A DNA stretch of 64,000 bases, taken from an uncultured Christensenellaceae bacterium (GTDB lineage: Bacteria > Bacillota > Clostridia > Christensenellales > UBA3700). Below the pieces are notes generated by a model. The model was not told where the DNA came from. It was given only the letters and a program-made list of their open reading frames with translations, and searched no databases. The stretch is taken from contig CALWHE010000001.1 in NCBI GenBank assembly GCA_944380295.1, forward strand, positions 189,172-253,171, read 5' to 3'. Every line of letters begins with the position of its first letter. Position 1 is the first letter of the stretch. Both the position numbers and the translations under genes were made by a program. Shown here in pieces: positions 45,371 to 53,262 of this stretch.

Positions 45371-45664
45371 ATGAAGACTGTCGTTGCACGCAACGTATGC
45401 ATAAAAGATATTGCCGGTGAAACGCCTTCCGCGGCGCCCGATGAAACTCAAAACGCGCAACAGGGCGGTCGCGTTTACAGATCGCTGATGACCGCCGCCG
45501 GCACGCTGTGTCTGATAACGGGGGCTTTGGGCGTGATCCTGCCGCTTTTGCCCACCACGCCCTTTTTATTGATAAGTATTTATTGTTATTCCAAAGCGGG
45601 AAAAGACATAAGCGCTTTGAGCCGCTTTCACAAAAAACATCTTGCAGCCCGACCTTTGCGATAA
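45371..45664 (+). pseudogene. DUF454 (YbaN-like) membrane protein, truncated
   Basis: 97 residues from ATG 45371. Residues 40-75 match the DUF454 core (GALGVILPLLPTTPFLLISIYCYSKAG), and RFHKKHL agrees with the next conserved stretch, but the reading frame then ends after six more residues. The family normally continues about 60 residues with further membrane helices. Another frame downstream gives a hydrophobic stretch ending in YIKTE, reminiscent of the family's C-terminus, so frameshift plus deletion is likely. No ribosome binding site; TTGTCA and CATAGT with an 18-base spacer lie upstream. Confidence 0.6.
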
Positions 45665-45714
45665 GGCTGCGCGGCTGCGGTCCCGCACGGAGCGCGATAT
45701 TTGCGGCGATATGT

Positions 45715-45743
45715 GGCATATCGGCGCGCTTGTTCCAATATAT
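45715..45743 (+). promoter_or_regulatory. Candidate SigE promoter of the spoIIIA operon
   Basis: GGCATATC (45715-45722) matches the SigE -35 pattern well; CAATATAT (45736-45743), 13 bases later, is a weaker -10 match. It lies 11 bases before the spoIIIAA ATG. Mother-cell SigE control is known for this operon. Confidence 0.42.
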
Positions 45744-45754
45744 TAAAACAGAAT

Positions 45755-46597
45755 ATGTTGGACAAGTTGTTGAGCACAGATATATATAACGCGATTTTTT
45801 CCCGCATACGTGAAGAAGAGGTGTGCGAGCTGAGGCTGCGCGTGGGCAAAGCACCGTGTTTCAGCGCGGGAGGAAAATATCGGGCAGCGGACGAGATAAC
45901 TGTCACGCGCGAGGACATAGAGTATACTTTGGGCATGGCGACCGGTCATTCCGTTTATGCCGTCAACGACAGCATGGCGCGCGGCTTTATTGTCTGTCCC
46001 GGCGGTTACAGGCTGGGCATTTGCGGTGAAGGGGTAATGAAAAACGGCAAATTATTCACCGTGAAAAATATCACGTCTTTATGCCTGCGCGTGCCGCATC
46101 AAATAAAAAATTGCTGTGAAAAATTATCGTTTATTCTGAAAAATATCGGCAATACGCTCATCATATCGCCGCCAGGAATGGGAAAGACCACCATGTTGCG
46201 CGAGTGCGCGCGCCTGCTGTCCGCAGACAAAAACGTGCTGGTGTTGGACGAGCGCGGAGAACTGATCCCCGTGATAGAGGGCGTCGTTGCCGTGGACACG
46301 GGACTGATGTGTGACGTCATGAGCAATATCCCCAAAATTACCGCATATGAAACAGGTGTGCGCACCATGCGCCCCGATGTGATCGTCACGGACGAAATTT
46401 TCGGCGCAGACGAGGTGCGCGCCGTGCGCGACGTTGCGCGGTGCGGTATATACGTGTTTGCCTCACTGCATGCCAAGAGCGTGGCGGAAGCGCTCAAAAG
46501 CGACACATACGCGCCGCTGGGCAAAACCATGCGTTATTTTGTGGAGCTGACCGACGTCGGCAGAGTGGGCGCCGTTTATGACAGGGGCGAGATATGA
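45755..46597 (+). CDS. spoIIIAA: Stage III sporulation protein AA, ATPase
   Basis: 280-residue secretion-type ATPase of the mother cell-forespore channel. Walker A is PPGMGKTT, followed by LVLDERGELIPV and a conserved TDEIFGADEVRAVRDVARCG stretch. It energises the SpoIIIA-SpoIIQ feeding tube. ATG 45755 was preferred over TTG 45701, although no ribosome binding site is obvious; the predicted SigE start is very close to the ATG. Confidence 0.93.
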   Translation: MLDKLLSTDIYNAIFSRIREEEVCELRLRVGKAPCFSAGGKYRAADEITVTREDIEYTLGMATGHSVYAVNDSMARGFIVCPGGYRLGICGEGVMKNGKLFTVKNITSLCLRVPHQIKNCCEKLSFILKNIGNTLIISPPGMGKTTMLRECARLLSADKNVLVLDERGELIPVIEGVVAVDTGLMCDVMSNIPKITAYETGVRTMRPDVIVTDEIFGADEVRAVRDVARCGIYVFASLHAKSVAEALKSDTYAPLGKTMRYFVELTDVGRVGAVYDRGEI

Positions 46598-47094
46598 TCG
46601 AGTTGCTTGCCGGCGGGATACTCTTTTTATGCTGCACTTATACGGGGATAGGGATACGCGCCTATTACCGCAACAGAAAGGAATTGTATTCCCAATATGC
46701 GGGCTTTTTGGAGCATTTGAAAGAGGACATAGGGTTCAGAAAAACGCCTTTGGCGCAGAGCACGGCGGAATACTGTCAAGGCAAAAAGGGCGCGTTCATC
46801 GACATGCTCGCATCATATCGAAAAATGCTGGAAGAGGGCAGGGTGAGCCGCGCCGATTTTGACAAACTTGCCTGTTCGCCTTATTTGGACAAGCAGGGCA
46901 GAAGAGAATTTGCGGAAGTGTTTTACGGGCTGGGAAAGGTGGACGAATACACGCAAACAGAAAATTTACAAAAAGCTAGGGCGGCTGTCGAAGGCAAATT
47001 GCAATATTATAAAAAGAAATACGACACCACCGGAACGCTTGCGTTCAAGTTGGGCGTGGTGCTGGGGATAGCCGCAATGATATTGGCGGCATAG
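46594..47094 (+). CDS. spoIIIAB: Stage III sporulation protein AB
   Basis: 166 residues. A hydrophobic helix at each end (1-20 and about 147-165) brackets a helical body, a shape recalling type II secretion F-like proteins. YRNRKELYSQYAGFLEHLKEDI is the characteristic region. The ATG overlaps the spoIIIAA stop. Confidence 0.9.
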   Translation: MIELLAGGILFLCCTYTGIGIRAYYRNRKELYSQYAGFLEHLKEDIGFRKTPLAQSTAEYCQGKKGAFIDMLASYRKMLEEGRVSRADFDKLACSPYLDKQGRREFAEVFYGLGKVDEYTQTENLQKARAAVEGKLQYYKKKYDTTGTLAFKLGVVLGIAAMILAA

Positions 47095-47102
47095 GAGGGG
47101 CT

Positions 47103-47300
47103 ATGGAAGCGGAGGCGATATTCAAGATCGCGGGAGTGGGATTGCTGACGGCGATGATAAACATCATTTTGAAGAAAAGCGATAAAGACGAAATAGCCAC
47201 CTTTGTCACGCTGGCGGGTCTTGTGATCGTGCTGGTGATGGTGCTGGACATGCTGGGCGGACTGTTCGACAGTCTGCGCTCTTTGCTCAACCTTTATTGA
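47103..47300 (+). CDS. spoIIIAC: Stage III sporulation protein AC
   Basis: 65 residues with two membrane helices (about 5-20 and 35-55) and the family stretch IFKIAGVGLLTAMINIILKKSDKDE. A strong AGGAGGGG lies just before the ATG. The stop overlaps the start of spoIIIAD. Confidence 0.93.
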   Translation: MEAEAIFKIAGVGLLTAMINIILKKSDKDEIATFVTLAGLVIVLVMVLDMLGGLFDSLRSLLNLY

Positions 47301-47686
47301 TGGATATCGCAAAAGTTATAGGAGTTGGGATAATGGGTGCGGTGACGGCGCTGATATTAAAGCATACGCGCAGCGAATATGCGCCCATGGCGGTGATCGC
47401 GGCGGGCGTTGTGATCCTGATGATCACGCTCTCCGCTCTCACCGACGTGATCGTGGCGTTTGAAGAGATAGTGGACAAGACCAACCTGAGCAGAGAACTT
47501 TTTTCTTCTTTGCTCAAAATCATCGGCATAGGCTATCTGACCGAATATTCCGTCAGCATTTGCAACGACCTCGAATGCGCTTCTATCGGTAAAAAAATCG
47601 CGTTGGCAGGCAAAATAACCATATTTTTGACCGCTTTGCCCATCATAATGTCTTTGGTCGGCTCAATTGCCGCGCTTGTGTCATGA
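47300..47686 (+). CDS. spoIIIAD: Stage III sporulation protein AD
   Basis: 128 residues with about four membrane helices. DIAKVIGVGIMGAVTALILKH and YLTEYSVSICNDLECASIGKK are typical of SpoIIIAD. AC and AD are paralogous in part and always paired. The ATG at 47300 shares one base with the spoIIIAC stop. Confidence 0.93.
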   Translation: MDIAKVIGVGIMGAVTALILKHTRSEYAPMAVIAAGVVILMITLSALTDVIVAFEEIVDKTNLSRELFSSLLKIIGIGYLTEYSVSICNDLECASIGKKIALAGKITIFLTALPIIMSLVGSIAALVS

Positions 47687-48879
47687 GAAGAAGAGCGTTA
47701 TCGGCGGCGCTGTGTTTATGCTTGCTCATCGTTGCGCTTTTGTCCGTGACGTTCACGGCGCGTGCGGAAGAGGCGGGCTTGGAAGAAGTGGAAAAACAGC
47801 TTGAAGAGAGCGTGAGCGAGGAGTTGGACGCGATCGACTTTTCCGAATTGGAAGAGTGGGCGAAACAATACGGCGCAAATTCGACTTTTGGCTCCACCGT
47901 GAAAGAGGCGGTGCGCTCCGTTTTGAACGGCGAAACATCGTTTGAGCCGGAAGAATTTTCCGGGCTTATCGTCAATGCGGTGACGGGCGGGATAGTGAAC
48001 GCGCTGCCGGCATTTGCCGCCATTTTTGCCGTTGCGGTGATGATGAGCATGATGCAGGGACTTTCCTCGGGTTTTTTGCGCGACAATACGCGCGAAATAG
48101 TGCATTTTGCTTGCTATGCGGCGATAATCGCCATTTTGGCGGTGCAGATAACAAGCGTGATCATGCAGGTGAGGGAAACCGTGGAAGGAATGAACAAACT
48201 CATGCAGGCGGTATTTCCCGTTCTGCTGGCGCTGATGACGGCACTCGGTTCCGCATCCGCCGCGGGGGCTTTCAGCCCCATGATGGCGCTGCTCTCTTCC
48301 GGCATAGGAGCGCTTATCGCGCAGATAGTTCTGCCGTGCTTTATCGCCACGGTGGTGCTGAGCGTGGTGGGAAACATGTCGGAGGGCATAAAATTGGGCA
48401 GATTGAGCAAGTTTTTCAAATCCGCCGCCACGTTTGTGCTTGCCGGGGCTTTTTCTCTGTTCGCCGTCTTTCTCACTGTGCAGGGGCTTGCGGGCGGGAT
48501 CGCCGATTCGGTATCTCTGAAAGCGGCAAAATTTGCCGTGCAAAGTTACGTGCCTGTTTTGGGCGGCTATCTCTCCGACGGCTTGGACTTGGCGCTTGCC
48601 GGGATAGTATTGATAAAAAATTCTCTCGGGCTTGTCTGCGTGATAATGCTCTGCACGGCTGTTTTGGTGCCGATAGTGCAGACGGCGGTGCTTACTTTGG
48701 GGCTTAAACTCACGGCGGGGCTTTGCGAACCTATCTGCAAAGACAAGCGTGTGAGCGACCTGTTGTTCGGCGTGTCAAAAAACACCGGTCTGCTGATCGC
48801 GGCGCTTGCCGGCATGGCGTTTATGTTTATTATGGTGGTGATGCTGGTGATAGCCACCTGCAACGCGGGGGTGATATGA
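47683..48879 (+). CDS. spoIIIAE: Stage III sporulation protein AE
   Basis: 398 residues. A signal-like N-terminal segment is followed by a soluble region and about seven membrane helices with LMQAVFPVLLALMTALGS and SVSLKAAKFAVQSYVPVLGGYLSDG. SpoIIIAE is the polytopic core of the channel. Overlaps spoIIIAD and spoIIIAF by 4 bases each. Confidence 0.95.
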   Translation: MRRRALSAALCLCLLIVALLSVTFTARAEEAGLEEVEKQLEESVSEELDAIDFSELEEWAKQYGANSTFGSTVKEAVRSVLNGETSFEPEEFSGLIVNAVTGGIVNALPAFAAIFAVAVMMSMMQGLSSGFLRDNTREIVHFACYAAIIAILAVQITSVIMQVRETVEGMNKLMQAVFPVLLALMTALGSASAAGAFSPMMALLSSGIGALIAQIVLPCFIATVVLSVVGNMSEGIKLGRLSKFFKSAATFVLAGAFSLFAVFLTVQGLAGGIADSVSLKAAKFAVQSYVPVLGGYLSDGLDLALAGIVLIKNSLGLVCVIMLCTAVLVPIVQTAVLTLGLKLTAGLCEPICKDKRVSDLLFGVSKNTGLLIAALAGMAFMFIMVVMLVIATCNAGVI

Positions 48880-49241
48880 GTGCGTGGATAATGGGGATCG
48901 TGGGCGTGATCGCTCTGGGCGTTCTGGCAGACATCTTGCTGCCGGAAGGCGAAACAGCCAAATATATCAAAGGGTTTTTGGCTGTTTTCGTCGTGGCGGC
49001 GATAGTGGCGCCCATACCTTCTCTTCTTTCTTCCCAGCCGGAGATAGTGCAGGAGCTGTTCGATGAGGAAATGGCGCCCGATGAGGAGTTGCTGGAAGAG
49101 CTTTACGAGATAACGGAAGAAGAGGAAAACCAAAACACTCAGGCGCAAGCAGTCATACCGGAAAAAGACGGCAATATATATATAACAGGCGCGGCGCAGC
49201 CGCCGGAAAAGGAGCTTGGATATGACGGGCGGCAGATTTAA
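48876..49241 (+). CDS. spoIIIAF: Stage III sporulation protein AF, short form
   Basis: 121 residues, against about 200 in B. subtilis. The two N-terminal membrane helices and LLPEGETAKYIKGFLAVFVV are recognisable, but the rest is a short acidic tail (EEMAPDEELLEELYEITEEEEN) rather than the folded soluble domain of the family. The ATG overlaps the spoIIIAE stop, and the gene overlaps spoIIIAG by 20 bases, so truncation by a recent frameshift looks unlikely. Confidence 0.85.
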   Translation: MSAWIMGIVGVIALGVLADILLPEGETAKYIKGFLAVFVVAAIVAPIPSLLSSQPEIVQELFDEEMAPDEELLEELYEITEEEENQNTQAQAVIPEKDGNIYITGAAQPPEKELGYDGRQI

Positions 49242-49608
49242 GGGTTGGACGGAAAAGCTGAAAACCATCAAACACATAGAGCTTATCTTGCTCGCCGCCG
49301 CCATATGCATAGGGGTGCTCGTATACTTGGGCGTGAGAGAGGACCGGGAAACGCCGCAAACAACGCCGTCGTTTTCTTATTCCGGGACGGACAGTGAAGA
49401 AAAACGCCTGGAACAGCTGCTTGAAAGCATAAACGGAGTGGGGGATTGCGTGGTGATGATGACTTATGCGCAAGACGGCAGCGTGGAAGGCGTGGCGGTG
49501 GCGGCGCAGGGCGCGGGCGATATGAAGGTAAAACTCAAAATAATTGATGTCGTCTGCGCGCTCATAGATGTGGACGGGGACAAAATAAAGGTCTATAAAA
49601 CCAATTAA
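49222..49608 (+). CDS. spoIIIAG: Stage III sporulation protein AG, minimal form
   Basis: 128 residues, against about 230 in B. subtilis. One membrane helix (about 20-40) is followed by a ring-building motif: EKRLEQLLESINGVGDCVVMM and DMKVKLKIIDVVCALIDVDGDKIKVY. The long insertion that forms the beta-triangle between these two halves is missing. ATG 49222 is supported by GGAG 7 bases upstream. Confidence 0.85.
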   Translation: MTGGRFKGWTEKLKTIKHIELILLAAAICIGVLVYLGVREDRETPQTTPSFSYSGTDSEEKRLEQLLESINGVGDCVVMMTYAQDGSVEGVAVAAQGAGDMKVKLKIIDVVCALIDVDGDKIKVYKTN

Positions 49609-49628
49609 AAACCCAACGGAGGTAATAT

Positions 49629-50132
49629 ATGAAGATCAAAAAACTTTCTGCAAACGCCAAAAAAGTAATGGTGCTTTGCACCATGGTCGCACTGCTCATC
49701 GTGACCGGCACGCTCAACTTCGTGCTCAACGACAAGTTCGATCAGACGGGCGAGGACGGAACGGTCGTGTCCACCCAGGAGACGTTTTTCACCTCATGCA
49801 GAGCCGAACGTGAAACCGCCAGAGCGGAAGAATTCGCGCTGCTGGAAGCCATTCTCACTTCCGACACTTCCACGGAAGAACTGATAGCTTCCGCCAACGA
49901 AAAGAAGTTGGAACTCATCGACACCATCGAACGCGAACTCGTGCTCGAAGGGCTGGTCAAGGCGCAGGGCTTTGACGACGCGGTGGTGACGATGAGTGAA
50001 GACAATATCAACGTGGTGGTCTCTCAGTCCGAACTGACAAGCGAACAGGTGGCAGGCATTTTGTCCGTCATCTTGGCGGAAACGGATTATTCCGCCGCTC
50101 AAGTGGTGGTGGTCCCTTACGTGGAGGAATGA
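49629..50132 (+). CDS. spoIIIAH: Stage III sporulation protein AH
   Basis: 167 residues: one membrane helix (about 13-32), then a coiled helical stalk and a YscJ/FliF-like domain at the C-terminus (LVLEGLVKAQGFDDAVVTMSED, SAAQVVVVPY). SpoIIIAH contacts SpoIIQ across the intermembrane space. GGAGG precedes the ATG. It closes the spoIIIA operon; the operon has no obvious terminator before asp23. Confidence 0.92.
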   Translation: MKIKKLSANAKKVMVLCTMVALLIVTGTLNFVLNDKFDQTGEDGTVVSTQETFFTSCRAERETARAEEFALLEAILTSDTSTEELIASANEKKLELIDTIERELVLEGLVKAQGFDDAVVTMSEDNINVVVSQSELTSEQVAGILSVILAETDYSAAQVVVVPYVEE

Positions 50133-50142
50133 GCGCAAACAG

Positions 50143-50171
50143 TTGAAATTTATTTCGGCGTGTGCTAGAAT
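50143..50171 (+). promoter_or_regulatory. SigA-type promoter of the asp23 gene
   Basis: TTGAAA (50143-50148), 17-base spacer, TAGAAT (50166-50171). GGGTAA/TTACCC (50183-50188 and 50206-50211) in the leader could form a weak hairpin just before the ribosome binding site. Confidence 0.72.
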
Positions 50172-50222
50172 AGATACAAAAAGGGTAAATTATATAATAA
50201 AAGTATTACCCGGAGAGGAAAA

Positions 50223-50570
50223 ATGGCAAACAAGGATCTGTCCAATAAAGATACTTACGTGGGCGTGATATCGTCTATCGCCTGCGCCGCCGCTTCGCAA
50301 GTGGATGGCATAGCCTCCGTATCTTACGAAGTGGGGTATAACGGCCCGGCGTTTACGCCTTCCAAGAAAAAGCGGACCAGCGCCATCACCGTTACGCTGA
50401 CGGACGATACCGCAGTGATAGACATCGCGGTCAACGTATTTTACGGCTATGTGATACCGCAGGTGGTCTGCGACATGCAGGAAAAGATAAAACAGGAAGT
50501 GGAAGGATCCACCTATTACAAGGTGAAAGCCGTCAACGTCTTTGTGGCGGGCGTGGTTTTCAACGATTAA
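50223..50570 (+). CDS. Asp23/Gls24-family protein
   Basis: 115 residues with the Asp23 pattern: YVGVISSIACAAASQVDGIASVS at the start and AVIDIAVNVFYGYVIPQVVCDMQ in the middle. These small proteins are linked to the envelope and alkaline stress in Gram-positive bacteria. It sits before nusB, as in many Clostridia, but a terminator separates them. Confidence 0.92.
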   Translation: MANKDLSNKDTYVGVISSIACAAASQVDGIASVSYEVGYNGPAFTPSKKKRTSAITVTLTDDTAVIDIAVNVFYGYVIPQVVCDMQEKIKQEVEGSTYYKVKAVNVFVAGVVFND

Positions 50571-50573
50571 ACT

Positions 50574-50607
50574 CCTCGCTGCCGCTTGCGGCGGCGAGGT
50601 TTTATTT
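50574..50607 (+). terminator. Rho-independent terminator after the asp23 gene
   Basis: Eleven-base stem from CCTCGCTGCCG (one G-T pair), closed by CTTG, followed by TTTTATTT. Confidence 0.88.
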
Positions 50608-50622
50608 ACATAAAGAGGACTT

Positions 50623-51027
50623 ATGAGCAGAAGAGTTGCCAGAGACAGAGCATATAAATTGGTTTTTGAATACTTGTTCACAAAAGAACGCTCCGACGTC
50701 ACATACGATATCGTCTGCGTCGATCCGAGCGTTACGGAAGAGGACAAGCAATATATCGATCGCGTCTATCGCGGCGTGACGGACAATTACGATAAGCTCA
50801 TCGAACTTATTTCTTCCTGCACCACGGCGTTCAATCCGGAGAGGATATTCAAACCCGATCTGGCGGCGCTTTTGGTGGCGGCGTATGAGATGAAATATAT
50901 GGACGATATTCCCATGCCGGTGTCTGTAAGTGAAGTTTTGGAGCTGGTCAAAAGTTATTCCACGGAAAAAAGCGCCGCCTTCGTCAACGGAGTGCTGGCG
51001 GGCGTATACAAAAAGTTAAAGGAGTAG
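50623..51027 (+). CDS. nusB: Transcription antitermination factor NusB
   Basis: 134 residues, all helical. RRVARDRAYKLVFEYLF opens the protein, and EVLELVKSYSTEKSAAFVNG is the conserved C-terminal helix. NusB with S10 forms the boxA-binding complex needed for rRNA transcription. folD follows 3 bases later. Confidence 0.94.
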   Translation: MSRRVARDRAYKLVFEYLFTKERSDVTYDIVCVDPSVTEEDKQYIDRVYRGVTDNYDKLIELISSCTTAFNPERIFKPDLAALLVAAYEMKYMDDIPMPVSVSEVLELVKSYSTEKSAAFVNGVLAGVYKKLKE

Positions 51028-51030
51028 TCA

Positions 51031-51876
51031 ATGGAAATCATCAGCGGTAAAGCCGTTTCCGCCGACATAAGGCAAGACATCAAACAAGACGCACTTTCTT
51101 TCAAAGAACGCTTCGGCAGGGCGCCGGCGCTGGCGGTCATCATCGTCGGCGACGATCCGGCTTCTCACACCTATGTCAACAACAAGATAAAGGGCTGTGC
51201 GGAAGTGGGCTTCCGCTCCATTTGCCAAAAATACGCAAACGGCACCCCTCAGGAAGAGATAGCCTCTTTCATCAAAGGGCTGGCGCAGGATGAGGAAGTG
51301 GACGGCATTTTGGTGCAGCTGCCTCTGCCCAAGGGTTATGACGAAAAATATCTGCTCTCGCTCATTCCCGACAGTAAAGACGTAGACGGTTTTTCTCCGA
51401 CAAATACCGGGCTTTTGTCTATGAACAGACCCAACACGGTGTCTTGCACGCCGCTGGGGATCATGCACTTGCTCGCCTCCACGGGCACGCAGCTGAAGGG
51501 CAAAAACGCCGTGGTGATAGGCAGGAGCAACACCGTGGGCAAGCCCATGGCAATGCTGCTGCTCAACGCCGATTGCACGGTCACGGTCTGCCACAGCAAG
51601 ACCAAAGATCTTTCCTCTTACACCAAAAACGCAGACATAGTGGTGGTGGCGATAGGCAGAGCAAAATTCCTCAAAGGCGAGATGGTAAAAGAAGGAGCGA
51701 TCGTCATCGACGTGGGTATCAACAGAGTGGACGGCAAATTGGTGGGCGACGTGGATTTTGAAGAAGTCGCGCCCAAGTGCTCTTATATCACACCCGTGCC
51801 GGGCGGCGTGGGTCCCATGACGATAACCATGCTGCTGCTCAACACGCTCAACGCCGCGATACACAGGCTTGCCTGA
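51031..51876 (+). CDS. folD: Bifunctional methylenetetrahydrofolate dehydrogenase/cyclohydrolase FolD
   Basis: 281 residues interconverting methylene- and formyl-tetrahydrofolate with NADP. VGDDPASHTYVNNKIKGC carries the catalytic Lys-containing region; VDGILVQLPLPKGYDE and IGRSNTVGKPMAMLLL, and TPVPGGVGPMTITMLL at the end are diagnostic. The stop shares a base with the xseA start. Confidence 0.97.
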   Translation: MEIISGKAVSADIRQDIKQDALSFKERFGRAPALAVIIVGDDPASHTYVNNKIKGCAEVGFRSICQKYANGTPQEEIASFIKGLAQDEEVDGILVQLPLPKGYDEKYLLSLIPDSKDVDGFSPTNTGLLSMNRPNTVSCTPLGIMHLLASTGTQLKGKNAVVIGRSNTVGKPMAMLLLNADCTVTVCHSKTKDLSSYTKNADIVVVAIGRAKFLKGEMVKEGAIVIDVGINRVDGKLVGDVDFEEVAPKCSYITPVPGGVGPMTITMLLLNTLNAAIHRLA

Positions 51877-53060
51877 TGGAAAACGTCTTAAACGTAAGCG
51901 CCTTAAACGGTTATATAAAAAGCGTTTTCAACGCGGAAGAGCTTTTGCACGACATCTCCGTCTGCGGGGAAGTGAGCGGCATAAGCGTGCGCGGCGGCAA
52001 CGCCTATTTCGATCTGAAAGACGAACAGAGCAAAATTCCCTGCTCCTGTTTTTCCCTCAGATACACATATCTGCCCAAGGACGGGGAATCGGTGATCGTC
52101 TTCGGTAGCGTGGATTTTTGGGCGAAAACGGGCAAAATGTCGTTCATCGCCCGCAGCATAAAGCCTTTCGGAGAGGGCGCGCTCGCGCTCAAACTGGAAC
52201 AGCTGAAAAACAGGCTGCGCGAAGAGGGCTATTTTGACGAAAGCCACAAAAAGCCCATTCCGCAATATCCGCGCCGCGTCTGCGTGCTTACCTCCTTGGC
52301 GGGAGCGGTCAGGCGCGACATCGTCACCACCATCCGCGCCAAAAACCATTATACGGATATAGACCTGGCGGACGTTCCCGTGCAGGGGACGGGCACGGCG
52401 GGCAAGATCTGCGAAACGCTGGCTCTTGCCGATGAGAAAAATTACGACGTGATCGTGATCGCGCGCGGCGGCGGCTCTTTGGAAGAGCTGATGCCTTTTA
52501 ATGACGAAGGGCTGGTAAAAGCCATATATGCGGCAAAAACGCCCATCATATCCGCCGTAGGGCATGAAACAGATCTGACCTTGTGCGATCTGGCGGCGGA
52601 CATGCGCGCGCCCACGCCCACGGCGGCGGCGAACATGCTGGCGTTTGATTCGCGCGAGCTGACGGCTTATCTGGACGAGCTTATCTGCGACTGCAAAAAG
52701 GCGATAGAAGACAAAACGGAAAGGGGAAAAAGCGAACTTCTCCGCCTGTGCACGCTCATGAGCGCACGCTCTTTCGAGCAGATATCGGACACGCGGCACC
52801 GCGTGCGCGCTCTTTCCGACAGCATGATCTACTCCGTGCGCGCAAAAACGGACGCGGCGCGAGCGAGAGTAAGCGAACAGATGATAAAATTAAAAATGCT
52901 CGATCCGCGCAATATGCTGGCAAGAGGCTATTTTATCCTCGGCGGAAAAGACGGAGAGATACATTCCGTCCGGCAGCTCTCGACGGGTCAGACGATAACC
53001 GTGACCGGCTGCGACGGCAGCGCGGCGGCGGAAATAAAAGAGGTGAAATATGACATTTGA
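51876..53060 (+). CDS. xseA: Exodeoxyribonuclease VII large subunit
   Basis: 394 residues. N-terminal OB-fold (about 1-100: VCGEVSGISVRGGNAYFDLKD) followed by the nuclease domain (VLTSLAGAVRRDIVTTI, VIARGGGSLEELMPFNDEG, ISAVGHETDLTLCD) and a helical C-terminal region. Degrades single-stranded DNA together with XseB, encoded by the next overlapping gene. Slightly shorter than the E. coli protein (456). Confidence 0.96.
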   Translation: MENVLNVSALNGYIKSVFNAEELLHDISVCGEVSGISVRGGNAYFDLKDEQSKIPCSCFSLRYTYLPKDGESVIVFGSVDFWAKTGKMSFIARSIKPFGEGALALKLEQLKNRLREEGYFDESHKKPIPQYPRRVCVLTSLAGAVRRDIVTTIRAKNHYTDIDLADVPVQGTGTAGKICETLALADEKNYDVIVIARGGGSLEELMPFNDEGLVKAIYAAKTPIISAVGHETDLTLCDLAADMRAPTPTAAANMLAFDSRELTAYLDELICDCKKAIEDKTERGKSELLRLCTLMSARSFEQISDTRHRVRALSDSMIYSVRAKTDAARARVSEQMIKLKMLDPRNMLARGYFILGGKDGEIHSVRQLSTGQTITVTGCDGSAAAEIKEVKYDI

Positions 53061-53262
53061 AGAAAATCTGAAAAAATTGGAAGAGATAGCCGCCAAAATG
53101 GAACTCAGAGAAACTTCTTTGGACGAAAGTCTGAAACTGTTTGACGAAGGCGTGAAATTGGCGGGCGAATGCATGAAAAAATTGGACGAGTGCAGCGGCA
53201 AAGTGACAGAACTTTCCGGCAAACTGGAAAAATTGCGCACGATAGAGGGCAGCGGTGAGTGA
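53050..53262 (+). CDS. xseB: Exodeoxyribonuclease VII small subunit
   Basis: 70 residues, a helical hairpin: TFEENLKKLEEIAAKME and LDESLKLFDEGVKLAGEC are the family motifs. Overlaps xseA by 11 bases and ispA by 8, indicating coupled expression. Confidence 0.95.
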   Translation: MTFEENLKKLEEIAAKMELRETSLDESLKLFDEGVKLAGECMKKLDECSGKVTELSGKLEKLRTIEGSGE

